Origin: Candidatus Aenigmatarchaeota archaeon
GTDB lineage: Archaea > Aenigmatarchaeota > Aenigmatarchaeia > GW2011-AR5
Assembly (NCBI GenBank): GCA_016202875.1
Contig: JACQNX010000004.1
Location: 1-26,012, forward strand
DNA length: 26,012 nucleotides
Reading direction: 5' to 3'
How positions within the stretch are numbered: position 1 is the first letter of the stretch; the number at the start of each line of letters is the position of its first letter. Position numbers and translations under genes: made by a program. Under the pieces are notes generated by a model, which searched no databases, was not told where the DNA came from, and saw nothing but the letters and a program-made list of their open reading frames with translations. Shown here one piece after another: positions 8,886 through 15,030 of this stretch.

Positions 8886-9092
8886 TCACAAGTGTTTTTT
8901 GTCTTCGTCATTTCTTAGTGCAAACTTTTTGTTTCCGTTTTTTAGTCTCATTAGAGATATTTGCATAGGACCGCATGATATATAGGGTTCATCTCCATCA
9001 AATTTAATTGGATACAACCCAAGCTGCTGGCCTGCACTGTCGTATACCATTCTTTTTATTGGTCTATCCTCATCAAAATAACGTCCTGCCAT
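8886..9092 (-). CDS. Small hypothetical protein, 68 residues
   Basis: I do not recognise this protein. It begins MAGRYFDEDRPIKRMVYDS and contains QQLGLYPIKFDGDEPYISCG, suggesting a small beta-rich fold. The VYDSAGQQLG stretch is faintly like a PRC-barrel strand pair, but this is not enough to name it. The frame extends to an ATG at 9122, but a GAGGTG Shine-Dalgarno lies 6 nt before the ATG at 9092, which decides the start. It lies 48 bp upstream of ileS on the same strand and may be cotranscribed. Confidence 0.6.
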   Translation of the reverse strand: MAGRYFDEDRPIKRMVYDSAGQQLGLYPIKFDGDEPYISCGPMQISLMRLKNGNKKFALRNDEDKKHL

Positions 9093-9120
9093 TTCATTCA
9101 CCTCATTTTTACATTCCGAC

Positions 9121-9238
9121 ATCCCCGCAGAAAATCGTTGAAAAATGCAAAAAGCAGGGTCAGGTTATCGCTGATTTATGCAATAATCCTGATGAAGCTA
9201 AGTCTGACAATATCTATAGTTCCAACAAGCTTAGCTAA
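9121..9238 (+). pseudogene. Possible C-terminal remnant of a lost gene
   Basis: In one frame this stretch reads like a real protein tail (for example QKIVEKCKKQGQVIADLC, then NNPDEAKSDNIY), ending at a TAA at 9236-9238. There is no start codon with a promoter or Shine-Dalgarno, and upstream the frame runs antisense through the small gene at 8886-9092. It may be the tail of a gene truncated by rearrangement, or chance. I see nothing else in the 177 nt between 9123 and the MBF1 promoter. Confidence 0.2.
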
Positions 9239-9270
9239 TACATTCATATCCATATTCATCCTACTTGAAA

Positions 9271-9278
9271 CTTATAAG
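9271..9278 (+). promoter_or_regulatory. TATA box of the MBF1 gene
   Basis: CTTATAAG is centred about 26 nt before the ATG at 9300. This predicts a leaderless mRNA and supports the downstream ATG over the longer open frame that starts at 9138. Confidence 0.55.
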
Positions 9279-9299
9279 CTTTCCACTTTGAACATTATC

Positions 9300-9740
9300 A
9301 TGGAGTGCGAGCTCTGTGGCAGGCGTGCGGAAGGAAAAGCACGGATAGAAGGCACAGTTGTTTCTGTATGCAGAGAGTGTTCTAAATTTGGAGAGGCGGT
9401 CAGCGAAGCCAAGCCCGTGAAACTTCCCGACAAGCCCAGGCACAGGCAGCCGGAAGAAGTTTATTTTGTTGACAATTTTTCAGCGGTCATAAGAGAAAAG
9501 CGGGAATTTCTGTCCTTGACAAGAGAGCAGCTTGCAGAAAAAATAAGAGAAAAAGCTTCTGTGATAGAACGGCTCGAAAAGGGCGCGCGGCCTGAGAAGC
9601 ATGTCGCAGAGAAGCTGGAGCGCGTTCTTGGTGTTAGGTTGATTTCTTCAGCCGCTGCCGAAAAGACGATAATCGAGAAAAAATCATCAGAACCGCTTAC
9701 CCTCGGCGACATCGTCACGATAAAGAAGAAAAAGAAGTAA
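9300..9740 (+). CDS. Archaeal MBF1-type zinc-ribbon/HTH protein
   Basis: A 146-residue homologue of multiprotein bridging factor 1. The N-terminal zinc ribbon is visible as C3-x2-C6 and C24-x2-C27 (MECELCG ... VCREC). A Cro/C1-type helix-turn-helix follows at about residues 60-115 (REFLSLTREQLAEKI ... VIERLEKGARPEKHVAEKLE). The tail is lysine-rich and ends in LGDIVTIKKKKK, the usual archaeal MBF1 ending. In archaea the protein associates with ribosomes or transcription. The frame is open to 9138, but the TATA box at 9271 and the zinc-ribbon start fix the start at 9300. Confidence 0.9.
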   Translation: MECELCGRRAEGKARIEGTVVSVCRECSKFGEAVSEAKPVKLPDKPRHRQPEEVYFVDNFSAVIREKREFLSLTREQLAEKIREKASVIERLEKGARPEKHVAEKLERVLGVRLISSAAAEKTIIEKKSSEPLTLGDIVTIKKKKK

Positions 9741-9809
9741 TTTGCTCCAAGAAAAATGTCTTTTATAAATTCTGGTTCTCATAGTTCAGATTGAAAGCTG
9801 GCCATTATG

Positions 9810-9826
9810 AGCTTCTGCAAGAAGCT
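9810..9826 (+). other. Perfect 7-bp hairpin upstream of tRNA-His
   Basis: AGCTTCT, loop GCA, then AGAAGCT. It lies between a TATA-like TTTTATAAAT (9761-9770) and the tRNA at 9841, so it would be in the 5' leader of the tRNA transcript. The role is unknown. Confidence 0.35.
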
Positions 9827-9840
9827 GTGACTTGGTTATG

Positions 9841-9935
9841 GCCGCCGTAATGTAGCGGTAGCATAAACATGGCATTATGCTATGGTGCAAAGGACTGTGG
9901 ATCCTTTCGGCTGGGTTCGAATCCCGGCGGCGGCC
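9841..9935 (+). tRNA. tRNA-His(GTG) with a non-canonical intron
   Basis: The acceptor is GCCGCCG/CGGCGGC, with C73 at 9935 and G at 9840, so the G-1:C73 pair diagnostic of tRNA-His can be encoded. The D stem is ATGT/GCAT, the anticodon arm AAGGA-CTGTGGA-TCCTT with anticodon GTG at 9897-9899, and the T arm CTGGG-TTCGAAT-CCCGG. The cloverleaf only closes after removing 24 nt (9867-9890) between positions 27 and 28. The mature tRNA is 71 nt plus G-1; CCA is not encoded. A methyltransferase ATG begins 4 nt downstream. Confidence 0.92.
9867..9890 (+). other. tRNA-His intron at position 27/28 (24 nt)
   Basis: A bulge-helix-bulge can be drawn exactly. The exon GCAT (9861-9864) pairs with intron GTGC (9885-9888). 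Each side has a 3-nt bulge AA|A cut after its second base. A 7-bp intron helix CATGGCA/TGCTATG stacks directly on it. The canonical archaeal site is 37/38, so this site is non-canonical. Confidence 0.85.
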
Positions 9936-9938
9936 TTT

Positions 9939-10715
9939 ATGAAAGACACCAGCGCCTTTGAAAAATTTCTTGATTCAGCCTATGGCAGAAGGACGATATC
10001 TCTTTTCGACAAAGAAAAGTCCCAAATAGAAAACCCTCCAAAATTCATAATCAGCAGGTTTCATGGGAAAATAAAGCCCAAAAATTATTTGGATATAGGA
10101 GGCGGGACAGGCAAAAGAACAGTAGAAATAATAAAAGGCCTCGGTTGCCGCCATACAGATTTCTTGGAACCCTCGAAAAGAGCTTCTGATGAGTTCGTCA
10201 AACTTGCAAAAAGCCACGGAGTCGGGAACATATCAATAATCAGGTCAAGTTTTGAGGATTTTAGCAGGGCCAAGAAATACGATTTTATCACAAGCATACA
10301 CAGCTGGTATTACATAGACTTGGAATCGCTGCAAAAATTATACAAAATGCTGGCGCCAAGTGGAATTGCCTGCATTTTTATTGACTCAAAGGATGACACG
10401 ATAAAAAGAATGCAGGATATCTGTGAAATAGTGTTCCTCAACAAACCCAGCAATAATGCAGAAGATATTTGCAAATATCTGGAAAAGCGCGGGATAAAAT
10501 ACAGCGTGTATAATTATGACGGGGTTCTTTCAGGGCTGCTGAAAAATAACAATTTTACACAGAGGGCAAGAATTATAGCGTCTCTTGTAGCTTATCGGAA
10601 ATGGTCAAAGATAAGCGCCTCCGTCAAACAGAAGATACTGGAGCTGTTCAGAGAAACCGACCAGGGTCATGGCACTTATCCAAGCAGGCGCTGCCTGATA
10701 GTTGTAAAGAAATAA
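9939..10715 (+). CDS. Class I SAM-dependent methyltransferase
   Basis: A 258-residue protein with motif I YLDIGGGTGKRTVEII (about residues 51-65), an acidic loop FLEPSKRA, a SSFEDF segment, the mid-motif YDFITSIHSWYYID, and GIACIFIDSKDD. The C-terminal half is helical and basic. The substrate is unknown. Small-molecule methyltransferases share the HSWYY-type block, but the evidence is weak. The ATG at 9939 follows the 3' end of tRNA-His by 3 nt. The open frame starts earlier only because it runs through the tRNA. With no room for a separate promoter, it is probably expressed from the tRNA transcript after tRNA processing. Confidence 0.8.
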   Translation: MKDTSAFEKFLDSAYGRRTISLFDKEKSQIENPPKFIISRFHGKIKPKNYLDIGGGTGKRTVEIIKGLGCRHTDFLEPSKRASDEFVKLAKSHGVGNISIIRSSFEDFSRAKKYDFITSIHSWYYIDLESLQKLYKMLAPSGIACIFIDSKDDTIKRMQDICEIVFLNKPSNNAEDICKYLEKRGIKYSVYNYDGVLSGLLKNNNFTQRARIIASLVAYRKWSKISASVKQKILELFRETDQGHGTYPSRRCLIVVKK

Positions 10716-10732
10716 AACCCGTCCCACCTAAT

Positions 10733-10768
10733 CTTTAAATACTATTTTTGAGTATATAGTAGTGGTGA
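10733..10768 (+). promoter_or_regulatory. Promoter and Shine-Dalgarno of the AbrB-racemase operon
   Basis: CTTTAAATA at 10733-10741 is a TATA-like box about 35 nt before the ATG at 10774. A GGTGA Shine-Dalgarno lies at 10764-10768. An inverted repeat ACTAT/ATAGT (10741-10745 and 10756-10760) overlaps the expected start region and could be an operator for the AbrB-like product. Confidence 0.4.
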
Positions 10769-10773
10769 CAAAG

Positions 10774-10990
10774 ATGGCAAGAAGGGATCTAGTTCACACG
10801 CAGGAAGCGAGATCTTTCTAGCCCGTGCTTTGTTGTCCGTCTGGATTCTAAAGGCCGCATTTCCATTCCTGCTGGGGTTAGGAAAACTCTAGGGTTCTTT
10901 GTAAATGATGCTATCGATTTAGATGTATCTATTTCTGAAAATTTGCTTACCCTGCGTAAAGCCATAGAAGGCGATAAAAATGGAAAATAA
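10774..10990 (+). pseudogene. AbrB/SpoVT-like DNA-binding protein, frameshifted
   Basis: From the ATG at 10774, preceded by GGTGA, the frame reads MARRDLVHTQEARSF and stops at 10819-10821. In the next frame, overlapping that stop, the sequence reads SPCFVVRLDSKGRISIPAGV and on to the TAA at 10988, a clear swapped-hairpin AbrB domain (LDSKGRISIP). The second frame has no start codon after its own TAG at 10790. So one gene appears split by a single-base frameshift near 10805-10820. This could be a true mutation, a read error, or recoding. Its end overlaps the racemase start by 11 bp, so the two form an operon. Confidence 0.7.
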
Positions 10991-11780
10991 CACCTTTTCA
11001 TGGAAAACTATAGGCATCCTTGGAGGAATGGGGCCAGAAACTACTGCTGAATTTTATAGGCGGCTGGTTAGGATTTTTCAAAAAAATTATGGCGCAAAAT
11101 ATGATTCAGACTTTCCGCCTATTCTAATTTATAACATGCCGCTTCCAGATATTGTTGAAGATTCTGGAAACAGAATGTCGGTAATAGAATTTATAAAAAA
11201 TGGAATCAATAAGCTCGAAAATGCTGGATGCAGTTTCATAGCAGTTCCATGTAATACTGTGTTTTATTTTATAGATCTCATATCATCCAACATACCGCTG
11301 ATAAATATAGTAGAAGAGACATTCGCAGAAGTAAAAAGAAGAAAGATAGGTAAAATAGGCTTGCTTTCTACAAAAAACACGTCTAAGACACTTCTTTATG
11401 AGAAAGTTTTTGAGTCAATAGAAATTATAAAACCTTCAACAGAAGAACAGAAAAAAGTAAACGAAATAATACTTCGCATCCTGTCCGGTGATAAACTTGA
11501 TGAAGATAAGAAATTTATCAGAAAATTATGCGAAAAACTTACAAAAAGAAGCGCGGAAGCAGTAATTCTGGGGTGCACTGAATTATCATTGCTCATTTCT
11601 CAGGCAGATTGCAACATTCAGATTCTAGATACTTTGGACATACTTGCAGAATCCACAGTCAAAAAATCAGAAAATGGCTGCGATGGTGTAATTGGCAACA
11701 CATCAGGCTGTGGCCCTGTTATTCCGCGTTCAAATCGCGGTCGCGGCCCTGATTTGAAAAGGAGTGAGAAATATGGGTGA
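10980..11780 (+). CDS. Aspartate/glutamate racemase family protein with tRNA-encoded tail
   Basis: A PLP-independent racemase fold. The N terminus is IGILGGMGPETTAEFYRRL. The two catalytic Cys motifs are visible as VPCNT (about residue 92) and LGCTEL (about residue 200), and the conserved end is ILDTLDILAES. Family members are about 230 residues; this one is 266. Residues 233-256 are the translation of a complete tRNA-His-like sequence, so the native stop codon appears lost. The Cys pair suggests an active enzyme interconverting L- and D-Asp or Glu. It overlaps the frameshifted AbrB gene upstream and the hisG-like gene downstream by 4 bp, forming an operon. Confidence 0.88.
   Translation: MENNTFSWKTIGILGGMGPETTAEFYRRLVRIFQKNYGAKYDSDFPPILIYNMPLPDIVEDSGNRMSVIEFIKNGINKLENAGCSFIAVPCNTVFYFIDLISSNIPLINIVEETFAEVKRRKIGKIGLLSTKNTSKTLLYEKVFESIEIIKPSTEEQKKVNEIILRILSGDKLDEDKKFIRKLCEKLTKRSAEAVILGCTELSLLISQADCNIQILDTLDILAESTVKKSENGCDGVIGNTSGCGPVIPRSNRGRGPDLKRSEKYG
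11676..11748 (+). tRNA. Second tRNA-His(GTG)-like sequence, intronless, inside a reading frame
   Basis: A full cloverleaf folds: G-1 at 11676, acceptor GCTGCGA/TCGCGGC with one G-U, C73 at 11748, D stem GTGT/ACAC with an AATTGGCA loop, anticodon arm TCAGG-CTGTGGC-CCTGT (anticodon GTG at 11710-11712, one T-T mismatch at 27-43), variable TATT, and T arm CCGCG-TTCAAAT-CGCGG. The G-1:C73 pair marks His identity. It is not a copy of the tRNA-His at 9841 and looks more bacterial in its D arm. No separate TATA box is seen. It ends 12 nt before the hisG Shine-Dalgarno. It may be a working tRNA or an mRNA-borne tRNA mimic. Confidence 0.85.
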
Positions 11781-12406
11781 ACGACTTCATAGCATTAGCG
11801 AAGGGAGAGCTGGGAAAACAGATTGAAGATTATATGGGAAATTATGGAATGTCTGTAAAGCTTGACGGTCGGCCGCTGACTTTTGAACAGCGGGCAGGGA
11901 ACTGTCTATTTAGACCTATGCAATCAAAGGATGTGCCCTGGTATGTGGCCGAAAGAGGTGCTTATGGAATAACGGGCGAAGATTTGGTGGCGGAGTACAT
12001 GATAGGAAACAGCGGCAGGATAAAAATTATCCAAAGGCTTGGCTTTGGCAAGGCTGATCTGGTGTTGTTTGCCAAAGAAAATGAGAACATACCGCAAATG
12101 CCAAAAGTTGCGGTACCTTACTATTACAGAAATATTGCAAGGAAGTTTCTGCCTGAATACGATATTGTAGAAGTCAGCGGCTCTACAGAAGGATTTGTGA
12201 TAGACAGTACGACAGACATTGGCCTTGACATCACAACCTATTTATTAAAGCCCGAGAGCGAAAGAAGCAGAACAACACTGGCTGCTAACGGTCTGAGAAT
12301 TGTAGAAAAAATAATGTCTACAGAAGCTGTTGTTATATCTGAAAACAGGAGTCGTTACACGCTAGGAGATTTTGAAAGAATGCTTCGCGGGAATGCAAGC
12401 AATTAA
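11777..12406 (+). CDS. HisG-like protein (ATP phosphoribosyltransferase family, short form)
   Basis: A 209-residue protein that aligns by eye with short-form HisG, the first enzyme of histidine synthesis. It has NDFIALAKGELGKQIEDY at the N terminus, FRPMQSKDVPWYVAERGAYG, GITGEDLVAEY, VAVPYYYRNIARKFLP, and SGSTEGFVIDSTTDIG. The PRPP-loop region is unusual: DIGLDITT is separated from TTLAANGL by an insertion, and the usual TG of the loop is not seen. The start is a GTG at 11777 after GGAGTGAG; ATG at 11773 is out of frame. No other his genes are visible. Short HisG normally needs HisZ; here the neighbour is a true HisRS. Confidence 0.78.
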   Translation: MNDFIALAKGELGKQIEDYMGNYGMSVKLDGRPLTFEQRAGNCLFRPMQSKDVPWYVAERGAYGITGEDLVAEYMIGNSGRIKIIQRLGFGKADLVLFAKENENIPQMPKVAVPYYYRNIARKFLPEYDIVEVSGSTEGFVIDSTTDIGLDITTYLLKPESERSRTTLAANGLRIVEKIMSTEAVVISENRSRYTLGDFERMLRGNASN

Positions 12407-12429
12407 AGTATAATAAATAAGTGATTAAC

Positions 12430-13722
12430 ATGCCATTCCAAACACCAAGAGGCACGAGAGACATAGAACCCGAGGAAATGATCAGATATGAATATGTCCT
12501 GTCGGTCATAAAGAAAGTTTTCGAGAAATATGGCTTTGACCCTTTCGACACGCCTGCATTTGAAGATTGGGCGCTGCTCAGCGCAAAGCAGGGCGGCGGC
12601 GAGGAAATCAAGCAGGAAATTTATTACTTTAAGGACAAATCCGACCGTGAGCTCGGCCTGCGCTTTGACCTGACAGTCCCGCTCTGCCGGTTTGTCGCTG
12701 CCAATCCTGATATTCCAAAGCCTTTCAGGCGCTACCAGATTGGTAAGGTCTGGCGCTATGACAAGCCCGGCGCGCTTCGCTGGCGCGAGTTCTTGCAGGC
12801 TGATATAGATATTGTCGGCTCAGAGAGCACGGAAGCAGAAGCAGAATATTTGCTGGCAATATGCGAGATTTTTAGTGAATTAGGATTCAGGGATTTTGTG
12901 ATTCGAATAAACAACAGGAAGATCACAGAAGATTTTGTAAAGGCTTTGGGCATCAAGAATGTTATCGATGTATTCCGCAGCATTGATAAGCTGGAGAAGA
13001 TAGGCGCAAAAGCGGTTGAGAAAGAGCTAACGGAAAAAGGCATTTCAAGTGCCAGCATAAAAAGAATTTTGGAATTCGTACAGCTGAAAGATATAGATAA
13101 GGTCAAGAAACAAATTTCCTCAGAAGGAATAAACGAAATAGAAAAAATTCTTGCCTTCTTGGCCGACTACAAAAAAAATCTGCAGGTCGACATGTCTCTG
13201 GTCCGGGGACTGGAGTACTACACAGGTCCTGTGTTTGAAATAGCAACAGGTGCAGGCATCTCTGTAGGCGGCGGCGGGCGCTATGACAATCTCATAGAAA
13301 TTTTCGGCGGCAAGAAGACGCCTGCCACAGGCATATCCATTGGCATCGACCGCTTGGTCGCTGTCATGTCAGAGAAGAAGATGTTTCCTGCAATAAAGAC
13401 TGCAACAAAAGTTTTTGTCGTTTCTGTTAGCGAAGCTGTAAAGAAGAATGTTGTTGATATAGTCAAAAATCTGCGCAATCTATCCATACCTGCAGAATTT
13501 GATCTTATGGGCCGCTCCCTGAGCAAGCAGCTAAGCTATGTTAATTCTCGCGAAATTCCTTTTGTGCTTGTCATCGGAGAAAAAGAGCTCGCATCAGGAA
13601 AAGCAAAGATGCGCGACATGACGAGCGGCAAAGAAACAGACGTCTGGCTGGATAAGCTGGAAGATGTTAAGGAAATAGTTGCTTCTAAAGACCAAGCAAA
13701 CCAGGCACGCGGAAATGCTTAA
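12430..13722 (+). CDS. hisS: Histidyl-tRNA synthetase
   Basis: A class II aminoacyl-tRNA synthetase of about 430 residues. Visible elements are the N-terminal FQTPRGTRDIEPEE, GLRFDLTVPLCRFVA, motif 2 FRRYQIGKVWRYDKPG then WREFLQADIDIVG, the His-specific LVRGLEYYTGPVFE, motif 3 GGGGRYDNLI then GISIGIDRL, and the C-terminal anticodon-binding domain (GRSLSKQLSYVNSREIPFVL). The anticodon domain and His motifs argue for true HisRS rather than the HisZ regulatory paralogue. The frame opens at a GTG (12421), but AGTGAT with 4-nt spacing favours the ATG at 12430. It follows hisG by 23 bp. Confidence 0.95.
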   Translation: MPFQTPRGTRDIEPEEMIRYEYVLSVIKKVFEKYGFDPFDTPAFEDWALLSAKQGGGEEIKQEIYYFKDKSDRELGLRFDLTVPLCRFVAANPDIPKPFRRYQIGKVWRYDKPGALRWREFLQADIDIVGSESTEAEAEYLLAICEIFSELGFRDFVIRINNRKITEDFVKALGIKNVIDVFRSIDKLEKIGAKAVEKELTEKGISSASIKRILEFVQLKDIDKVKKQISSEGINEIEKILAFLADYKKNLQVDMSLVRGLEYYTGPVFEIATGAGISVGGGGRYDNLIEIFGGKKTPATGISIGIDRLVAVMSEKKMFPAIKTATKVFVVSVSEAVKKNVVDIVKNLRNLSIPAEFDLMGRSLSKQLSYVNSREIPFVLVIGEKELASGKAKMRDMTSGKETDVWLDKLEDVKEIVASKDQANQARGNA

Positions 13723-13747
13723 GTATTTTATTGCTATCGAGTTAGCT

Positions 13748-14527
13748 ATGCCGCAGCCAGAATTGAACGTAGATTTGGAAAACTTAACAGAGGCAGACAT
13801 CAGAAGAATAAGGTCTTATTTGCTGGGACACAACGACGATAAAAATTTAAATGAGGATAGGCGCAGGGTTGTATCAGAAGAAGTTATTGATCTGTTTCGT
13901 AGGGCACCTTCTAATGACAAGAACAGCTTATTTACTATGATGATGGCAAATATTGCCGCTTTTCCTAGAGACTACCAATTTCATGCCTGGAGCGAAGCAG
14001 TTAAACTATACACCACGGAACCGCAGGCATATATGGATATTGCAAATGATCCGTTTATTTGTGACAGAGCCTTTATCTTGTCCAGAATATTAGCCAGTAC
14101 GAATTTGCCGGAACATATTGAAAATGATCCGCTCTATTTTAGAAAAATGTCCGAAGAGACAGATTTTTCTAAAGGGCCGTATTTAAAAGCGATTGACAGC
14201 AAAGACCCGAGATGGTCATATCATAATGGGGACATTGAATTTCCTTTTTATCTTGTTTCTGCGCTTGAGGGAGAGCGCGTTTTTCTCAGTTTCTTTAAAA
14301 AAGAGCCAAGCCATAGTCATACCGAAAACTGGTTCATTGATGCAGCCAAGGCTGAAATTGAAGACATTGAAAAGCAAAGAAAACTTGAAGAGTCTGCATC
14401 TTTGAGCGTTATTAAATATTTAGGAATAATTTCGTTGCCGCACGAATGGAGATATGTTGACCTCGGACCATTAATCACAGAAAAGATAAAAAACAATTAC
14501 GCTCCTCTTGAGTTGATAAGAGCATAG
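13748..14527 (+). CDS. Hypothetical protein, 259 residues
   Basis: I do not recognise this protein. It is soluble, charged and helical, opening MPQPELNVDLENLTEADIRR, with no signal peptide or membrane segment and no obvious catalytic motif. The middle has alternating Trp/Phe-rich helices (AFPRDYQFHAWSEAVKL), loosely like a helical-repeat protein, and the C terminus contains LPHEWRYVDLG. The open frame begins at 13679 inside hisS, but a TATA-like CTTAAGTATTTT near 13718-13729 and the ATG at 13748 indicate a leaderless start there. Confidence 0.6.
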   Translation: MPQPELNVDLENLTEADIRRIRSYLLGHNDDKNLNEDRRRVVSEEVIDLFRRAPSNDKNSLFTMMMANIAAFPRDYQFHAWSEAVKLYTTEPQAYMDIANDPFICDRAFILSRILASTNLPEHIENDPLYFRKMSEETDFSKGPYLKAIDSKDPRWSYHNGDIEFPFYLVSALEGERVFLSFFKKEPSHSHTENWFIDAAKAEIEDIEKQRKLEESASLSVIKYLGIISLPHEWRYVDLGPLITEKIKNNYAPLELIRA

Positions 14528-14611
14528 TTATGATCAATGTAAATTTAAGAATCAGGAAAATAGCATGCCATCTAAAGAAAAAGTCCAAGACTTAAGACCC
14601 GTTTCAAGCAA

Positions 14612-14743
14612 TCACATAAATTCATGTTCTTCTATTACCGTCCCGCATTCATGGCAATACTTGCTCTCATGTACAGGGTCATAGTCTATGTGTTCAGACC
14701 CGCACTCAAAGCAAATCAGGGTGCGGCTCACCAACCTTTGCAT
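14612..14743 (-). CDS. TFIIB-type zinc-ribbon mini-protein, 43 residues
   Basis: A very short gene: ATG at 14743, TGA at 14612-14614. The product opens MQRLVSRTLICFECGSEHID and has two CxxC knuckles, C11-F-E-C14 and C30-H-E-C33-G, followed by TVIEEHEFM. The C..C-G-S-E-x-I-D-Y-D ... C-x-E-C-G-x-V-I-E-E pattern matches the N-terminal zinc ribbon of TFB/TFIIB, with none of the cyclin repeats. An AGGTG Shine-Dalgarno lies 7 nt before the ATG. It could modulate RNA polymerase or transcription initiation by mimicking the TFB ribbon. That function is inferred; the fold call is from the Cys pattern. Confidence 0.72.
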   Translation of the reverse strand: MQRLVSRTLICFECGSEHIDYDPVHESKYCHECGTVIEEHEFM

Positions 14744-14836
14744 AGCCCACACCTGTATAATGAGATGAAATGCAGCATCCTGCAAGGTTCATAAAAGCAA
14801 AGCTTTTCCCTCTGGCAAAAGATGCCGCTTTCCTCA

Positions 14837-14863
14837 AGTAAGACTTACTCGCCCCTATAAAAA
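14837..14863 (-). promoter_or_regulatory. Promoter with operator-like palindrome for the zinc-ribbon gene
   Basis: On the minus strand TTTTTATAGG (about 14854-14863) is a TATA-like box. A near-perfect inverted repeat AGTAAG-T-CTTACT (14837-14849) sits between it and the expected start site near 14832. This would give a leader of about 90 nt before the ATG at 14743. That leader contains a hairpin AAAAGC-AAA-GCTTTT (14793-14807). Confidence 0.4.
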
Positions 14864-14935
14864 ACATTTCCCCTTTTTTGTCTATGCTTCAGAAAAGAGA
14901 AATGTATTTATATGGAAACAATTTGCAATTATTTC

Positions 14936-15030
14936 CAATATGCCAAAGAACTTTTAGTTCTTTGAGCATAACCATAGCCACGCCCAAGGGACGATTCTGT
15001 ATTTTCACTGATACGAAGCTACAATGAAGA
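14936..15030 (+). ncRNA. Possible structured RNA in the 470-nt gap before PINA
   Basis: The interval 14744-15213 holds no convincing gene. Within it, a TATA-like TATTTATATGG (about 14905-14915) lies about 26 nt before a long hairpin. The hairpin has stem TATGC plus CAAAGAACT, loop TTT, then AGTTCTTTG and GCATA with one bulged A (14939-14970). A weaker stem around GTAT/ATAC follows near 14999-15014. No C/D or H/ACA boxes in correct order are seen. This could be an unnamed small RNA, or a leader region for PINA, whose own TATA-like CTTAAAAAC lies near 15098-15106. Confidence 0.25.

Noticed and set aside
12430..13722. HisZ, the regulatory subunit of short HisG
   Set aside because: The protein keeps motif 2, the His-specific LVRGLEYYTG and a C-terminal anticodon-binding domain, which HisZ lacks.
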